Origin: Streptomyces wedmorensis
GTDB taxonomy: Bacteria; Actinomycetota; Actinomycetes; Streptomycetales; Streptomycetaceae
Reading direction: 5' to 3'
Assembly: GCF_000716445.1 (NCBI RefSeq)
Contig: NZ_JNWK01000086.1
Coordinates: 1-22,261 of the forward strand
Length of the DNA: 22,261 nucleotides
The notes beneath the pieces were generated by a model. It saw only the letters and a list, made by a program, of their open reading frames with translations, was not told the origin of the DNA and searched no databases. Below are positions 13,995 through 22,167 of the stretch, one piece after another. Numbering within the stretch: the stretch's first letter is position 1; every line of letters starts with the position of its first letter. A program made the position numbers and the translations under genes.

Positions 13995-15560
13995 TCAGTG
14001 GCCGCCGTGCTCGTCGCGCTCGTGGATCGTGTCCGTCGCCGCGATCTTCTTCCACGACTTCGGCTGCACGGGCTTCACGGGCGTCCCGGCCCGGCCGGTC
14101 TTCCCGGCCGCGGAAGACGACGCCGCGGGTGCGGCCGACCGGGCTTCCGCGCCGGACGCGGCCGCCGTCGGAGCGGACGGCTTCGACGGCTGGTACAGCC
14201 AGGTGTCGAAGAGCGCCGCCAGCGGCTTCCCGGAGATCCGCTCCGCGTACCGCACGAAGTCGCCGACCCGCGCGTTGCCGTAGGCGAACTCCTGCGGCCA
14301 GCCCTTCAGGATCGCGAAGAAGTCCTCGTCGCCGATCTCGTTGCGCAGGGCCTGGAGCGCCAGCGCGCCCCGGTCGTAGACGGCGGTGTGGAACTGGTTG
14401 TCCGGGCCCGGGTCACCCGGCTTGACCGTCCAGAACGGGTCTTCGGCCGACCGGAGGGCGTACACGTAGTCCGCCAGCTCCTGCGCCGTGCCCTCGCCCT
14501 CCTTCTCCGACCACAGCCACTGGCTGTAGCGGGCGAAGCCCTCGTTGACCCAGATGTCCTTCCAGTCGTGGACGGACACGCTGTCGCCGTACCACTGGTG
14601 CGCCAGCTCGTGCACGACCACCGACACGTTCGCGCCGTTGGCGAACTGCCGCGGGCTGTAGAACGGCCGGGTCTGCGTCTCCAGCGCGAAACCGCTGGTC
14701 ACGTTCGGCACGTACCCGCCGAGGGAGTTGAACGGGTAGGGACCGAAGACCGATTCCAGCCACTCGGCGACCTCGGTCGTGCGCTCGATCGAGGCGCGCG
14801 CCGCGCCCGCGTTGTCGCCGAGATCCTTGCTGTACGCGTTGAGGACCGGCAGCCCGTTCGCCGTCTTGTCCGTCGTGATGTCGAACTTCCCGACGGCCAG
14901 AGTGGCCAGATAAGGCGCCTGCGGCTTGTTGGAGCGCCAGCTGTAGCGGGTCCAGCCGAGCCGAGACGACTGCGACTGCAGCACGCCGTTGCTGATGGCC
15001 TGGTGGCCGTCCGGCACCGAGACGGAGACGTCGAAGGTGGCCTTGTCCCGCGGGTGGTCGTTGGACGGGAACCACCAGACGGCCGAGTCCGGCTCCTGCG
15101 CGGCGACGCCGCCGTCCGGGGTGCGGGCCCAGGCCGACCAGCCGTCGATCTTGAACTCGGAGGGCTTGCCGGCGTAGCGGACGACGACCGTGACCGCCTT
15201 CCCCTTCTCCAGCGGGGTGGCCGGGGTGACCTCCAGCTCGTGGTCGCCCGACGTGGCGAGCCGCGCGATCCGGCCGTTGACCCGGACCTCGCTGACCTTC
15301 AGCCCGAGGTCGAGGTTGAAGCGGGACAGGTTCTGCCGGGTGGTGGCGAGGATCGTCGCCGTGCCCTCCAGGAGGTCCGTCGCGGGCTGGTACTTCAGGC
15401 GCAGGTCGTAATGGGAGACGTCGTAACCGCCGTTGCCGGCGGCGGGGTAGTACGAGTCCCCGATGCCGGTCGCACCGGGGGTGAAGTCGGCCGCCGATGC
15501 CGGGATCGCCAGCAGCAAGGAGGCCGCGAGGGCGCTCGGAACGATGATTCTGCGATGCAC
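13995..15560 (-). CDS. Secreted M1 family metallopeptidase (short form)
   Basis: A 521-residue exported aminopeptidase-like zinc enzyme. The signal peptide is residues 1-23 (ASLLLAIPASA, cleavage before ADF). The M1 N-terminal beta domain leads to the thermolysin-like domain with HELAHQWYGDS, giving His317, Glu318 and His321. The third ligand is Glu340 in WVNEGFARY, and the transition-state Tyr is Tyr395 in AVYDRGAL. The exopeptidase GxMEN strand is altered to TSGFALETQTR. The large C-terminal domain of PepN/ERAP enzymes (850 or more residues) is absent. The tail from residue 460 is a Ser/Ala/Lys-rich low-complexity linker ending in the His-rich HERDEHGGH. The GTG start at 15560 follows a GGAG ribosome site. 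It is divergent from the S15 peptidase. Confidence 0.93.
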   Translation of the reverse strand: MHRRIIVPSALAASLLLAIPASAADFTPGATGIGDSYYPAAGNGGYDVSHYDLRLKYQPATDLLEGTATILATTRQNLSRFNLDLGLKVSEVRVNGRIARLATSGDHELEVTPATPLEKGKAVTVVVRYAGKPSEFKIDGWSAWARTPDGGVAAQEPDSAVWWFPSNDHPRDKATFDVSVSVPDGHQAISNGVLQSQSSRLGWTRYSWRSNKPQAPYLATLAVGKFDITTDKTANGLPVLNAYSKDLGDNAGAARASIERTTEVAEWLESVFGPYPFNSLGGYVPNVTSGFALETQTRPFYSPRQFANGANVSVVVHELAHQWYGDSVSVHDWKDIWVNEGFARYSQWLWSEKEGEGTAQELADYVYALRSAEDPFWTVKPGDPGPDNQFHTAVYDRGALALQALRNEIGDEDFFAILKGWPQEFAYGNARVGDFVRYAERISGKPLAALFDTWLYQPSKPSAPTAAASGAEARSAAPAASSSAAGKTGRAGTPVKPVQPKSWKKIAATDTIHERDEHGGH

Positions 15561-15725
15561 GGGTGCTCCAAGTCATAAGAAACGTCGGACGCGTGGGTGG
15601 GCGTCGGTCCTTGGCGACGACACTATTCAGCGTCCCGACGCACCGTCACGTCCAGTGGACCCCCTGTCACACGATCGCCATTCGGCCGACATGAACCTTC
15701 CGCCACCCCATTCCCTCCGGCACTC

Positions 15726-15754
15726 TTTTGCACGGCAGTCGACCGGGGTACGTT
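15726..15754 (+). promoter_or_regulatory. Weak promoter candidate for the S15-M14 peptidase operon
   Basis: TACGTT (15749-15754) ends 7 nt before the ATG at 15762, with TTTTGC (15726-15731) 17 nt upstream. The matches are modest. The 201-bp divergent region holds no other clear element that I can defend. Confidence 0.25.
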
Positions 15755-15761
15755 CCGGCCC

Positions 15762-17816
15762 ATGCCGATGCGAAAGCGGAGAACCCGCGGAGCCCGACTG
15801 TCGTACGGAACCCTCGTGGCCACGGCCGCCCTGTTCGCGACCCTGGTCACTCCCGCCGCCGCAGGGCCCGAGCCCGCGGCGGCGACCGGTGTCGGCGGAC
15901 CGTCGACGACGGAGGCGGCCCCGTCCGCACCCGCCGTCCGCGAGTCCCGGCCCGTCCACTCGTACGCCGACGCCGTCCGCGAGTCCGTCTGGGTCGACAC
16001 CGGCCTCGACGGCGACGGCGACGGGCGCGGCGACCGGGTCGCCGTCGACATCGTCCGGCCCCGGGAGACGGCCGCGGCGGGCCGGAAGGTCCCGGTCATC
16101 ATGGACGCCAGCCCGTACTACGCCTGTTGCGGACGCGGGAACGAGGGCCAGAAGAAGACGTACGACGCCGACGGCAACCCCGTACGGCTCCCGCTCTTCT
16201 ACGACAACTACTTCGTCCCGCGCGGCTACGCCTTCGCCGCCGTCGACCTCGCGGGCACCAGCCGCTCCGACGGCTGCGACGACGTCGGCGGCCGCTCCGA
16301 CGTCCAGTCGGCCAAAGCCGTCGTCGACTGGCTGAACGGCCGGGCCCGCGGCTACACGACCCGCACCGGCGCGACCCCGGCCCGCGCCACCGGCTGGAGC
16401 ACGGGCGACGTCGGCATGATCGGCAAGAGCTGGGACGGCACCGTCGCCAACGGCGTCGCCGCCACCGGCGTCGAGGGGCTGAAGACGATCGTCCCGATCG
16501 GCGCGATCTCCTCCTGGTACGACTACTTCCACTCCCAGGGCGCCCCGCTCTACAACGCCAACCCGAGCTGGCTCTCCGAGTACGTGAACAGCCCCGAGGC
16601 GCAGGCCCGTTGCGGCGCGGTCCAGGACCGGATCGCCGCCGCCACCCCGTACAGCGGCGACCGGACCGCCGCCTGGGACGAGCGCGACCACGTGAAGGAC
16701 GCGTCCAAGGTCAGGGCCAGCGTCTTCGTCGTCCACGGACAGCAGGACCTCAACGTCCGCGCCAACCAGTTCGGGCAGTGGTGGGACGCGCTGGCCGCCC
16801 ACGGGGTCGAGCGGAAGATCTGGCTCTCGCAGACCGGCCACGTCGACCCCTTCGACTTCCGGCGCGCCGAGTGGGTCCGCACCCTGCACCGCTGGTTCGA
16901 CCACTACCTGCTCGGATACGAGAACGGCATCGACCGCGAGCCGGTGGCCGACATCGAGCGCGCCCCCGACCTCTGGACCACCGACCGCCAGTGGCCGCCG
17001 CGCGCCACCGCGACCACCACCATGCGCCCCGTGCGGAACGCCCGACCCGGCGCGGGCGGCCTCGGACTGACCCCCGCCGCACCCGGCTCCACCGCGACCT
17101 TCACCGACGACCCGGGCCTCGGCGAACTGGACTGGGCCGCCGGGATCGACTCCGCGACCCCCGAGAAGGCCGGCTTCGTCACCCGTCCGCTCTCCCGCGA
17201 CCTGCGGATCTCCGGCTCCTCGACGGTGACGGTCACCGCGACCCCGACCACCGCCACCGCGCACCTCTCCGCGGTCCTCGTCGACCTGGGCCCCGACACG
17301 ATCCGCGACTACGCGGCGGCGGGGGAGGGCATCACCACGCTCACGGACCGCACGTGCTGGGGCGCCAGTACCCCGGGCGACAGCGCCTGCTTCAAGGAGA
17401 CGGCGGCCCGTACCGCGGACGTCGGGTTCACGGTCGTCAGCCGCGGCTGGGCGGACCTCGGCACCTGGGCCGACCCCGGCCGGGAGCGATCGCTGACCCC
17501 CGGCAGGGCGTACACCCTCACCCTGGACCTCGCCGCCACCGATCACGTCGTCCCGGCCGGACACCGCCTCGCGCTGATCGTCGGCGGCACCGACAAGGAC
17601 CTGCTCGACCCCCCGTCGACCACCCCGACCCTCACCCTCGACCTGGCCCGCACCTGGGCGAGGCTGCCGCTCGTCGGCGGCGCGGGCGCCTTCGCCCGGG
17701 CCACGGCCGGACCGGTTCCCGCCGTGCCGTCGCCGCCGGTGGCCGTACCGTCCCTGAGCGGCCCCGTGCCGCCGGCCGCCGTGACGGGACCGCGCCTGCC
17801 GGGGGCCGTCCGATGA
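15762..17816 (+). CDS. Secreted Xaa-Pro dipeptidyl-peptidase (S15 family)
   Basis: A 684-residue serine peptidase of the S15/CocE alpha/beta-hydrolase class, which removes X-Pro dipeptides from N-termini. The N-terminus [10 protein letters not shown] plus a hydrophobic stretch ending in PAAAG is a Sec signal (cleavage about residue 34). Catalytic triad: Ser223 in [14 protein letters not shown], Asp329 in [10 protein letters not shown], and His360 in [10 protein letters not shown]. The C-terminal beta-jelly-roll domain runs from about residue 410. The Cys122, Cys123 and Cys172 neighbourhood may form disulfides. The start is ambiguous between the ATGs at 15762 and 15768; the first is kept. Neither has a ribosome site, while a -10-like TACGTT lies 7 nt upstream. 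It overlaps the M14 gene by 4 nt (ATGA), indicating coupled translation of two exopeptidases with complementary specificity. Confidence 0.92.
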   Translation: MPMRKRRTRGARLSYGTLVATAALFATLVTPAAAGPEPAAATGVGGPSTTEAAPSAPAVRESRPVHSYADAVRESVWVDTGLDGDGDGRGDRVAVDIVRPRETAAAGRKVPVIMDASPYYACCGRGNEGQKKTYDADGNPVRLPLFYDNYFVPRGYAFAAVDLAGTSRSDGCDDVGGRSDVQSAKAVVDWLNGRARGYTTRTGATPARATGWSTGDVGMIGKSWDGTVANGVAATGVEGLKTIVPIGAISSWYDYFHSQGAPLYNANPSWLSEYVNSPEAQARCGAVQDRIAAATPYSGDRTAAWDERDHVKDASKVRASVFVVHGQQDLNVRANQFGQWWDALAAHGVERKIWLSQTGHVDPFDFRRAEWVRTLHRWFDHYLLGYENGIDREPVADIERAPDLWTTDRQWPPRATATTTMRPVRNARPGAGGLGLTPAAPGSTATFTDDPGLGELDWAAGIDSATPEKAGFVTRPLSRDLRISGSSTVTVTATPTTATAHLSAVLVDLGPDTIRDYAAAGEGITTLTDRTCWGASTPGDSACFKETAARTADVGFTVVSRGWADLGTWADPGRERSLTPGRAYTLTLDLAATDHVVPAGHRLALIVGGTDKDLLDPPSTTPTLTLDLARTWARLPLVGGAGAFARATAGPVPAVPSPPVAVPSLSGPVPPAAVTGPRLPGAVR

Positions 17817-19126
17817 GGCTCCGTACCGCGTACCGGAGTTCGCGGCGCGCCCTCGCCCTCGTGGCGGGGGCGGCCGCCCTCGGAATGCCGCTCGTCACCG
17901 TGCCCGCCAAGGCGGCGGACAGCGCGCCCGCGGCGCCGCCGCCCCGCACCGGCTTCGAGCTGAGCCGGGGAGCCCGCTGGACGAGCGAGGCCGAGGAACG
18001 GGACTTCCTCGCGACCGTCGACCGGGCGAGCGACCGGATGTCGGTGCGCGTGATCGGGACGACCGGGCAGGGCCGCCCGCTCCGGCTCGCGACCCTCGGC
18101 AGCGGGCACGGCGGGACCACCGTGCTGCTCGTCTGCAGCCAGCACGGCGACGAACCCGCGGGCCGCGAGGCCTGCCTGAGCACGGTGCGCGACCTCGCGT
18201 ACGCCCGGGACCAGGACACCCGCGGCCTCCTCGCCCGGACGACCGTCCTCGTCGTCCCCACCGCCAACCCGGACGGCCGGGCGGCCGACACCCGGGGCAA
18301 CGGCGCCGGCATCGACGTCAACCGCGACCACATCGCCCTGCGGACCGCCGAGGCGCGCGCCATCGCCGCCGTCCTCCGCGACCGGCGGCCCGAACTCGTC
18401 TACGACCTGCACGAGTACGGTGCCACCCCCCGGTTCTACGACAAGGACCTGCTCGCCCTCTGGCCTCGCAGCCTCGACGCCGACCGGCACGTCCACGACG
18501 AGTCGCGGACGCTCTCGGAGTCCTACGTCCGGCCCACCGCCGGACTCGCCGGCTACAGCAGCGGCATCTACGGCATCTGGACCGACCCCGTCACCGGGCA
18601 GCCGGTCAAGCAGGTCGCCGGCGACGGCCAGGAACGGATCCTGCGCAACACGGTCGGCATCAAGCACTCCGCCGGCCTCCTCGTCGAGACCCGGGTGGAC
18701 GCGCTCGACGACACGGAGGAGCAGGACCCGGCCCGCAACCACCGGCGGCGTGTCGCCACCCAGCACGCGGCCCTCGAAGGCGCCTTCGCCTACGTGAAGG
18801 AGCGGCGCGGGCCGCTCACCGCCGCCACCGCCGCCGCCCGGTACGCCGGGTTCGCCGACCGTGGCCCCGTGTACCTCGGCGGCGCCGACAACGACCCGCC
18901 CGCAGCCGACGAGGTCATCGCCGACCCGCCGTGCGGCTACCGCCTGGACGCCGCCCAGTACGCCCAGGTGGGTGACGAACTCGACCTGCACGGGATCACC
19001 GTCCGGCCGGACGGTGACGGGGTGTTCGTGCCCCTGCGGCAGTCGCAGCGCGCCCTCGTCCCGCTGATCCTGGACGGGCGCGCCGCCTATCACCTCGTCA
19101 GTGGGAGTCCTGTGGAGAGGTGTTGA
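17813..19126 (+). CDS. Secreted M14 family zinc carboxypeptidase
   Basis: A 437-residue exported metallocarboxypeptidase. The signal peptide is residues 1-35 (twin-Arg near [14 protein letters not shown], cleavage after AKA). Zinc ligands: His111 and Glu114 in [12 protein letters not shown] and His200 in [14 protein letters not shown] (151-156) and DVNRDH (168-173) carry the substrate-carboxylate arginine, and Glu292 in GLLVETRVD is the general base. The catalytic domain is complete; a roughly 120-residue C-terminal extension (about 318-437) ends in Cys and has no recognised domain. The ATG lies within the stop of the S15 gene, so the pair is co-translated. After it, 118 nt lead to the next gene. 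Confidence 0.92.
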   Translation: MRLRTAYRSSRRALALVAGAAALGMPLVTVPAKAADSAPAAPPPRTGFELSRGARWTSEAEERDFLATVDRASDRMSVRVIGTTGQGRPLRLATLGSGHGGTTVLLVCSQHGDEPAGREACLSTVRDLAYARDQDTRGLLARTTVLVVPTANPDGRAADTRGNGAGIDVNRDHIALRTAEARAIAAVLRDRRPELVYDLHEYGATPRFYDKDLLALWPRSLDADRHVHDESRTLSESYVRPTAGLAGYSSGIYGIWTDPVTGQPVKQVAGDGQERILRNTVGIKHSAGLLVETRVDALDDTEEQDPARNHRRRVATQHAALEGAFAYVKERRGPLTAATAAARYAGFADRGPVYLGGADNDPPAADEVIADPPCGYRLDAAQYAQVGDELDLHGITVRPDGDGVFVPLRQSQRALVPLILDGRAAYHLVSGSPVERC

Positions 19127-19174
19127 CGATCGGGTGACCCGGTGGCGCCGTGGTGCGATTCCCCTCTTTGCCGA

Positions 19175-19194
19175 GGTAAAGTTACCAACCGGTA
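19175..19194. promoter_or_regulatory. GGTAA-N2-TTACC repeat overlapping shared element copy B
   Basis: A perfect GGTAA-AG-TTACC inverted repeat (19175-19186) whose right arm begins the 13-mer TTACCAACCGGTA (19182-19194). The 13-mer matches copy A at 12393-12405 in 11 of 13 positions. It lies 50 nt upstream of the small secreted protein start. Confidence 0.4.
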
Positions 19195-19244
19195 CTGACC
19201 ATGCCTCGAACCGGCCCCCACGGCCGTGAAGTTGGAGAACCACC

Positions 19245-19547
19245 ATGCGCCACATCAAGCCCGCCCGCCGCGCGCTGACGGCCCTGCTCGCCACGACGCT
19301 GCTCGCCGGGGGCGTGCTGCTCGGGCAGACCGCCACCGCGGCCCCCGCGGCCGCCGGCACCATCACCTGCAACATCTCCAAGCTGCGGGCCGACGCCCAC
19401 AAGGAGCGCGACCGCGCCGCGCAGCTCAAGCGCCTCGGCGCCACCACCGAGGCCCGCAAGGCCCTCGCCAGGGCCGACGCCCTGGAGCGGCGCGCCCGGC
19501 AGTGCGCCGACGCGGACAACAACAGCAAGCCGCCGCTCTGGAAGTAG
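19245..19547 (+). CDS. Small secreted protein with charged helical body, function unknown
   Basis: A 100-residue protein of no recognised family. A clear Sec signal runs from MRHIKPARR through a 20-residue hydrophobic stretch to ATAA/APAAAG. The mature part (about 62 residues) is highly charged and Ala/Arg-rich with heptad-like spacing, predicting one or two amphipathic helices (KLRADAHKERDRAAQLKRLG). Two cysteines, one at the start (TITCNIS) and one near the end (RQCADAD), could join the helix ends. The ATG at 19245 follows a GGAG ribosome site. It carries its own upstream inverted repeat and a downstream terminator, so it is probably monocistronic. Confidence 0.8.
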   Translation: MRHIKPARRALTALLATTLLAGGVLLGQTATAAPAAAGTITCNISKLRADAHKERDRAAQLKRLGATTEARKALARADALERRARQCADADNNSKPPLWK

Positions 19548-19571
19548 CGAAGGCGAAGGACTCGTCCTGAA

Positions 19572-19605
19572 GGGGCGGGCGGGCTCCCCGGAGACCGCCC
19601 GCCCC
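19572..19605 (+). terminator. Intrinsic terminator after small secreted protein gene
   Basis: GGGGCGGGCGG (19572-19582) and its exact complement CCGCCCGCCCC (19595-19605) form an 11-bp stem with a 12-nt loop, followed by TT. It begins 25 nt after the stop codon. Confidence 0.8.
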
Positions 19606-19789
19606 TTCGCGTGCGCTCGCACCCCGGTGGGGCGCGGTCGTTGACGCCCTGTTGGTGCGCTGTTGGCGGCCGGTTGGCGGGTCTTCGCAGGATGGCCGCA
19701 GGCGGTCGGCACCTGCTCCGCGGCGTGCCGCCCCCTCGTCCTGCCAGCCTCCCGGCGCCCCACGGGCGTCGGGTACCCACGAGGTGATC

Positions 19790-20212
19790 ATGAAGATTCG
19801 TCCTGTTCTCGGTGCCACCGCCGGCCTGCTGGCCCTGCTGACGGCTGTCGCCCCGGCCGCCTCGGCGGGCGGAAACTGGGACTACGGCACGTCGCGGACC
19901 AAGCTGTCCAACGGCTACCTGTTCACGCAGATCGCTGCCGACTGGGACTACCCGATCGAGCAGCCCGACGGCGGCGTGTACTGGAAGATGAACGAGTGGT
20001 ACGAGAAGACGGGCGGCGGCACCATCACCGCCCAGTTCGGCTTCAACTACCACGGCTACAGCTACAACCAGGGCTGGTTCAACCAGTCCGCCGGCACCAC
20101 CTCGCACGCGTTCTTCAACGGCCTCGGCTTCAACGACTGCTCCCACGTCGTCGGCTGGCTGGCCGTCCAGGGGCAGAACACGTTCTACAACGCACCGGTG
20201 ACCGCCTGCTGA
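19790..20212 (+). CDS. Aromatic-rich small secreted protein, function unknown
   Basis: A 140-residue exported protein. The signal peptide is residues 1-26 (MKIRPVLGATAG...PAASA, cleavage before GGNWDYG). The mature 114 residues are unusually rich in Trp, Tyr, Phe, Asn and Gly (six Trp), with few charges in the second half, as in beta-rich surface or toxin-like proteins. Two cysteines (FNDCSH and the C-terminal residue) could form a disulfide. The GGNWDYGTS start faintly recalls lactococcin-972-type bacteriocins, but the rest does not follow that family and it is about twice the length. The ATG at 19790 has a textbook GAGGTG ribosome site that overlaps an in-frame GTG. A strong hairpin follows the stop, separating it from the VanZ-like gene. 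Confidence 0.82.
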   Translation: MKIRPVLGATAGLLALLTAVAPAASAGGNWDYGTSRTKLSNGYLFTQIAADWDYPIEQPDGGVYWKMNEWYEKTGGGTITAQFGFNYHGYSYNQGWFNQSAGTTSHAFFNGLGFNDCSHVVGWLAVQGQNTFYNAPVTAC

Positions 20213-20218
20213 CGGCGT

Positions 20219-20248
20219 GCGCCGGCTCCCCTACCGGGGAGCCGGCGC
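20219..20248 (+). terminator. Intrinsic terminator after the aromatic-rich secreted protein gene
   Basis: GCGCCGGCTCCCC (20219-20231) pairs exactly with GGGGAGCCGGCGC (20236-20248) around a 4-nt TACC loop. It begins 7 nt after the stop. There is no T-run. It may attenuate rather than fully stop transcription into the gene at 20297. Confidence 0.75.
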
Positions 20249-20296
20249 CGCACAGCTCGTGCCCGCCGTCGATCCGCCCCACCGGGAACCATCACC

Positions 20297-21679
20297 ATGA
20301 TCGATGCCTCACTCGGCGCAAGTCCGTTCCTGATACCGGCCCTTGCCCTGATCCTCCTGGCCACGGCCGTCACCGCCTGGCTGCTGCACCGGCGAAACGG
20401 CCGGGTGCCGGCGGCCCCCCTGGGCGCCGCGGCCTCGGGCGCGGCGGTCCTCGCGGCCACCCTCTCGCCCCTCGGGACACACGCACCGGCGATGCGGGTG
20501 TGCTCGCTGCCGTCGGACCTGGCGGCCTCGCTCTTCGCGGACCAGGGCCTGATGAACATCGCCCTCTTCGTGCCGTCGGCCCTCTTCCTCACCGTGGCCA
20601 CCCGGCGACCCGTCACCGTCGTCGCCGCGCTGGCGCTGCTTTCCGGGGCCATCGAGGTGGCGCAGGCGCTGACCCCCGGCATGGCCAGAGCCTGCGACGC
20701 CTCCGACTTCGGCGCCAACCTGCTCGGCGCGCTGGTGGGTTGTCTCGCCGGGCGCGCGTGGAGCCGACGCCGCGCCGACCGTACGACCCCTCAGGCCACC
20801 GGCCACAGCCGGGCCCGCGACCTCCGCCTCGGCGTGATCGTCTCCGTCTGCGGAGGGATCCTGCTGTCCGCCGTGGCCCTGCCCGCGCTGGCGTTCACGG
20901 CGTCCGACGCGCGCGCCGACCAACGGCCGGACGCGGCCCAACTGGCGGCGGCGGCCGATGCCGTGCGGGCCTTCTTCGGACCCGAAGCGGTCCCGACCGA
21001 CGTCCGGTACACCCCGGCGACGGAACGGCGGCCCGGCAGGGTCGACGTGAGCACCGGATCGGGCAACATCACGCTCGCCTGGCCCTCTCGCGAGGTGACA
21101 TCGGGCCAACTCGCGGCCGTCGTGCCCGAGAAGGCCTCGCAGGCGAGGCTGACGGAGGGGACGGCCCGCGAGACGGGGGACGCGTTCGCCGCGAAGCACT
21201 TCCCCTGGGCCCTGCGGGGCAGCGAGGCGCAGGTCTTCGCCGCCGGCGGGCCCGATCAGCAGGCCAAGGTGGTGCAGTGGCGCAGTCGCGTCGACGGCGT
21301 CCTCATGCCGATGCGGCTGGACGTCGTCATCGGAGCCGACCGGAAGATCCTCTCCTTCGCCGCCAGGAACGAACACGCCACCGACCTCCCCCGCGCGACC
21401 GTGACCCGGGAGCAGGCCACGGCGAAGGCGCGGGCCGTGTACCCCGACGCGCGCGTCACCAGCAGCGAGTTGATGGCCCGGCTCGACAACCGGGGCCGTT
21501 GGCGCGTCTGTTGGATGGTCTCCCTCACCCCGCCCGCCGGAATGGCACCACCCACGACGACCACCGGTCCCGGAACCGCGTCGGGGCGGTCGGCGTCAAC
21601 GGGCCCCACACTGTTCGGACTTGCGTTCGACGCGGTGACTGGTGATCCTTTCTCGGGCCCGACCACGCCCCGCGCGTAG
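20297..21679 (+). CDS. VanZ-like membrane protein fused to PepSY-like extracellular half
   Basis: A 460-residue membrane protein. Residues 1-155 are VanZ-like: spans at about 9-30, 41-59, 86-101, 104-124 and 138-152. They carry the family signature NIALFVPSALF (Asn87), SGAIEVAQAL (Glu120, Gln123), then an Arg and Asp pair before ASDFGANLLGALVG (Asp137). VanZ proteins affect glycopeptide tolerance and envelope assembly by unclear means. A sixth span (178-200) leads to an external domain of 250 residues. Its end, VTREQATAKARAVYPDARV followed by GRWRVCWMVSL, looks like a PepSY repeat. The tail is Thr/Ser/Pro-rich. The ATG at 20297 follows a weak CGGGAA site. It stands between two small secreted proteins, both in the same direction. 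Confidence 0.78.
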   Translation: MIDASLGASPFLIPALALILLATAVTAWLLHRRNGRVPAAPLGAAASGAAVLAATLSPLGTHAPAMRVCSLPSDLAASLFADQGLMNIALFVPSALFLTVATRRPVTVVAALALLSGAIEVAQALTPGMARACDASDFGANLLGALVGCLAGRAWSRRRADRTTPQATGHSRARDLRLGVIVSVCGGILLSAVALPALAFTASDARADQRPDAAQLAAAADAVRAFFGPEAVPTDVRYTPATERRPGRVDVSTGSGNITLAWPSREVTSGQLAAVVPEKASQARLTEGTARETGDAFAAKHFPWALRGSEAQVFAAGGPDQQAKVVQWRSRVDGVLMPMRLDVVIGADRKILSFAARNEHATDLPRATVTREQATAKARAVYPDARVTSSELMARLDNRGRWRVCWMVSLTPPAGMAPPTTTTGPGTASGRSASTGPTLFGLAFDAVTGDPFSGPTTPRA

Positions 21680-21780
21680 CCGCCTCACCCGTACGTGTCG
21701 CTTCGGGCTTTCCCGCGTCCATACCCCGTGGACCGCACACCTCGGTCCGGAACTCCCGGGCCGGCCGAACAGGAGAAACC

Positions 21781-22167
21781 GTGTCCCACCGCACCACGAT
21801 CACCACGTCCCCGCTGCGCCGACTCGGCGTCGCCGCCGCGGCGGCGACCCTCGGCGGCCTCGCCGTCATGAGCGGCGCGAGCCCCGCGGCCGCCGGCAGC
21901 AACGGACAGCAGATCGCCTTCCACGACAGCCGGGGCATCATCTACTCGGTCCGCATCAAGGGCAGCAACCAGAACGGCCAGTACGTGGAGGCGTGCTTCA
22001 ACACCAACTACACGGACAACTACCTCTCCGGCTGGTGGTGGAAGGGACCGGTCAACATCACCGGCTACACCGCGGGTGAGTGCACGTCCGGCGCCACGAT
22101 CGCCTACATCGGCGAAGTGACCATCCCGACCCAGTACTCCGGGGACTACTTCCCCGTCTCCGGCTAG
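21781..22167 (+). CDS. Small secreted protein, function unknown; stop codon at probable IS boundary
   Basis: A 128-residue exported protein. The GTG start at 21781 is preceded by AGGAG with five bases between. The signal peptide spans residues 1 to about 38 (LGVAAAAATLGGLAVMSGASPAAA, cleavage before GSNGQ). The mature part of about 90 residues looks all-beta, with alternating polar and aromatic residues (GIIYSVRIKGSNQNGQYVEACF, WWWKGPVNITGY) and two cysteines for a disulfide. No family is recognised. The TAG stop is inside a CTAG that seems to be the target of the adjacent insertion sequence, so the natural C-terminus may have been longer or altered. It lies 101 nt downstream of the VanZ-like gene; a small GGACCG/CGGTCC hairpin occupies 21730-21748. 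Confidence 0.78.
   Translation: MSHRTTITTSPLRRLGVAAAAATLGGLAVMSGASPAAAGSNGQQIAFHDSRGIIYSVRIKGSNQNGQYVEACFNTNYTDNYLSGWWWKGPVNITGYTAGECTSGATIAYIGEVTIPTQYSGDYFPVSG

Noticed and set aside
19790..20212. Lactococcin-972-type bacteriocin
   Set aside because: Only the GGNWDYG start is reminiscent. The length is about double and the typical partner membrane protein and ABC transporter are absent.
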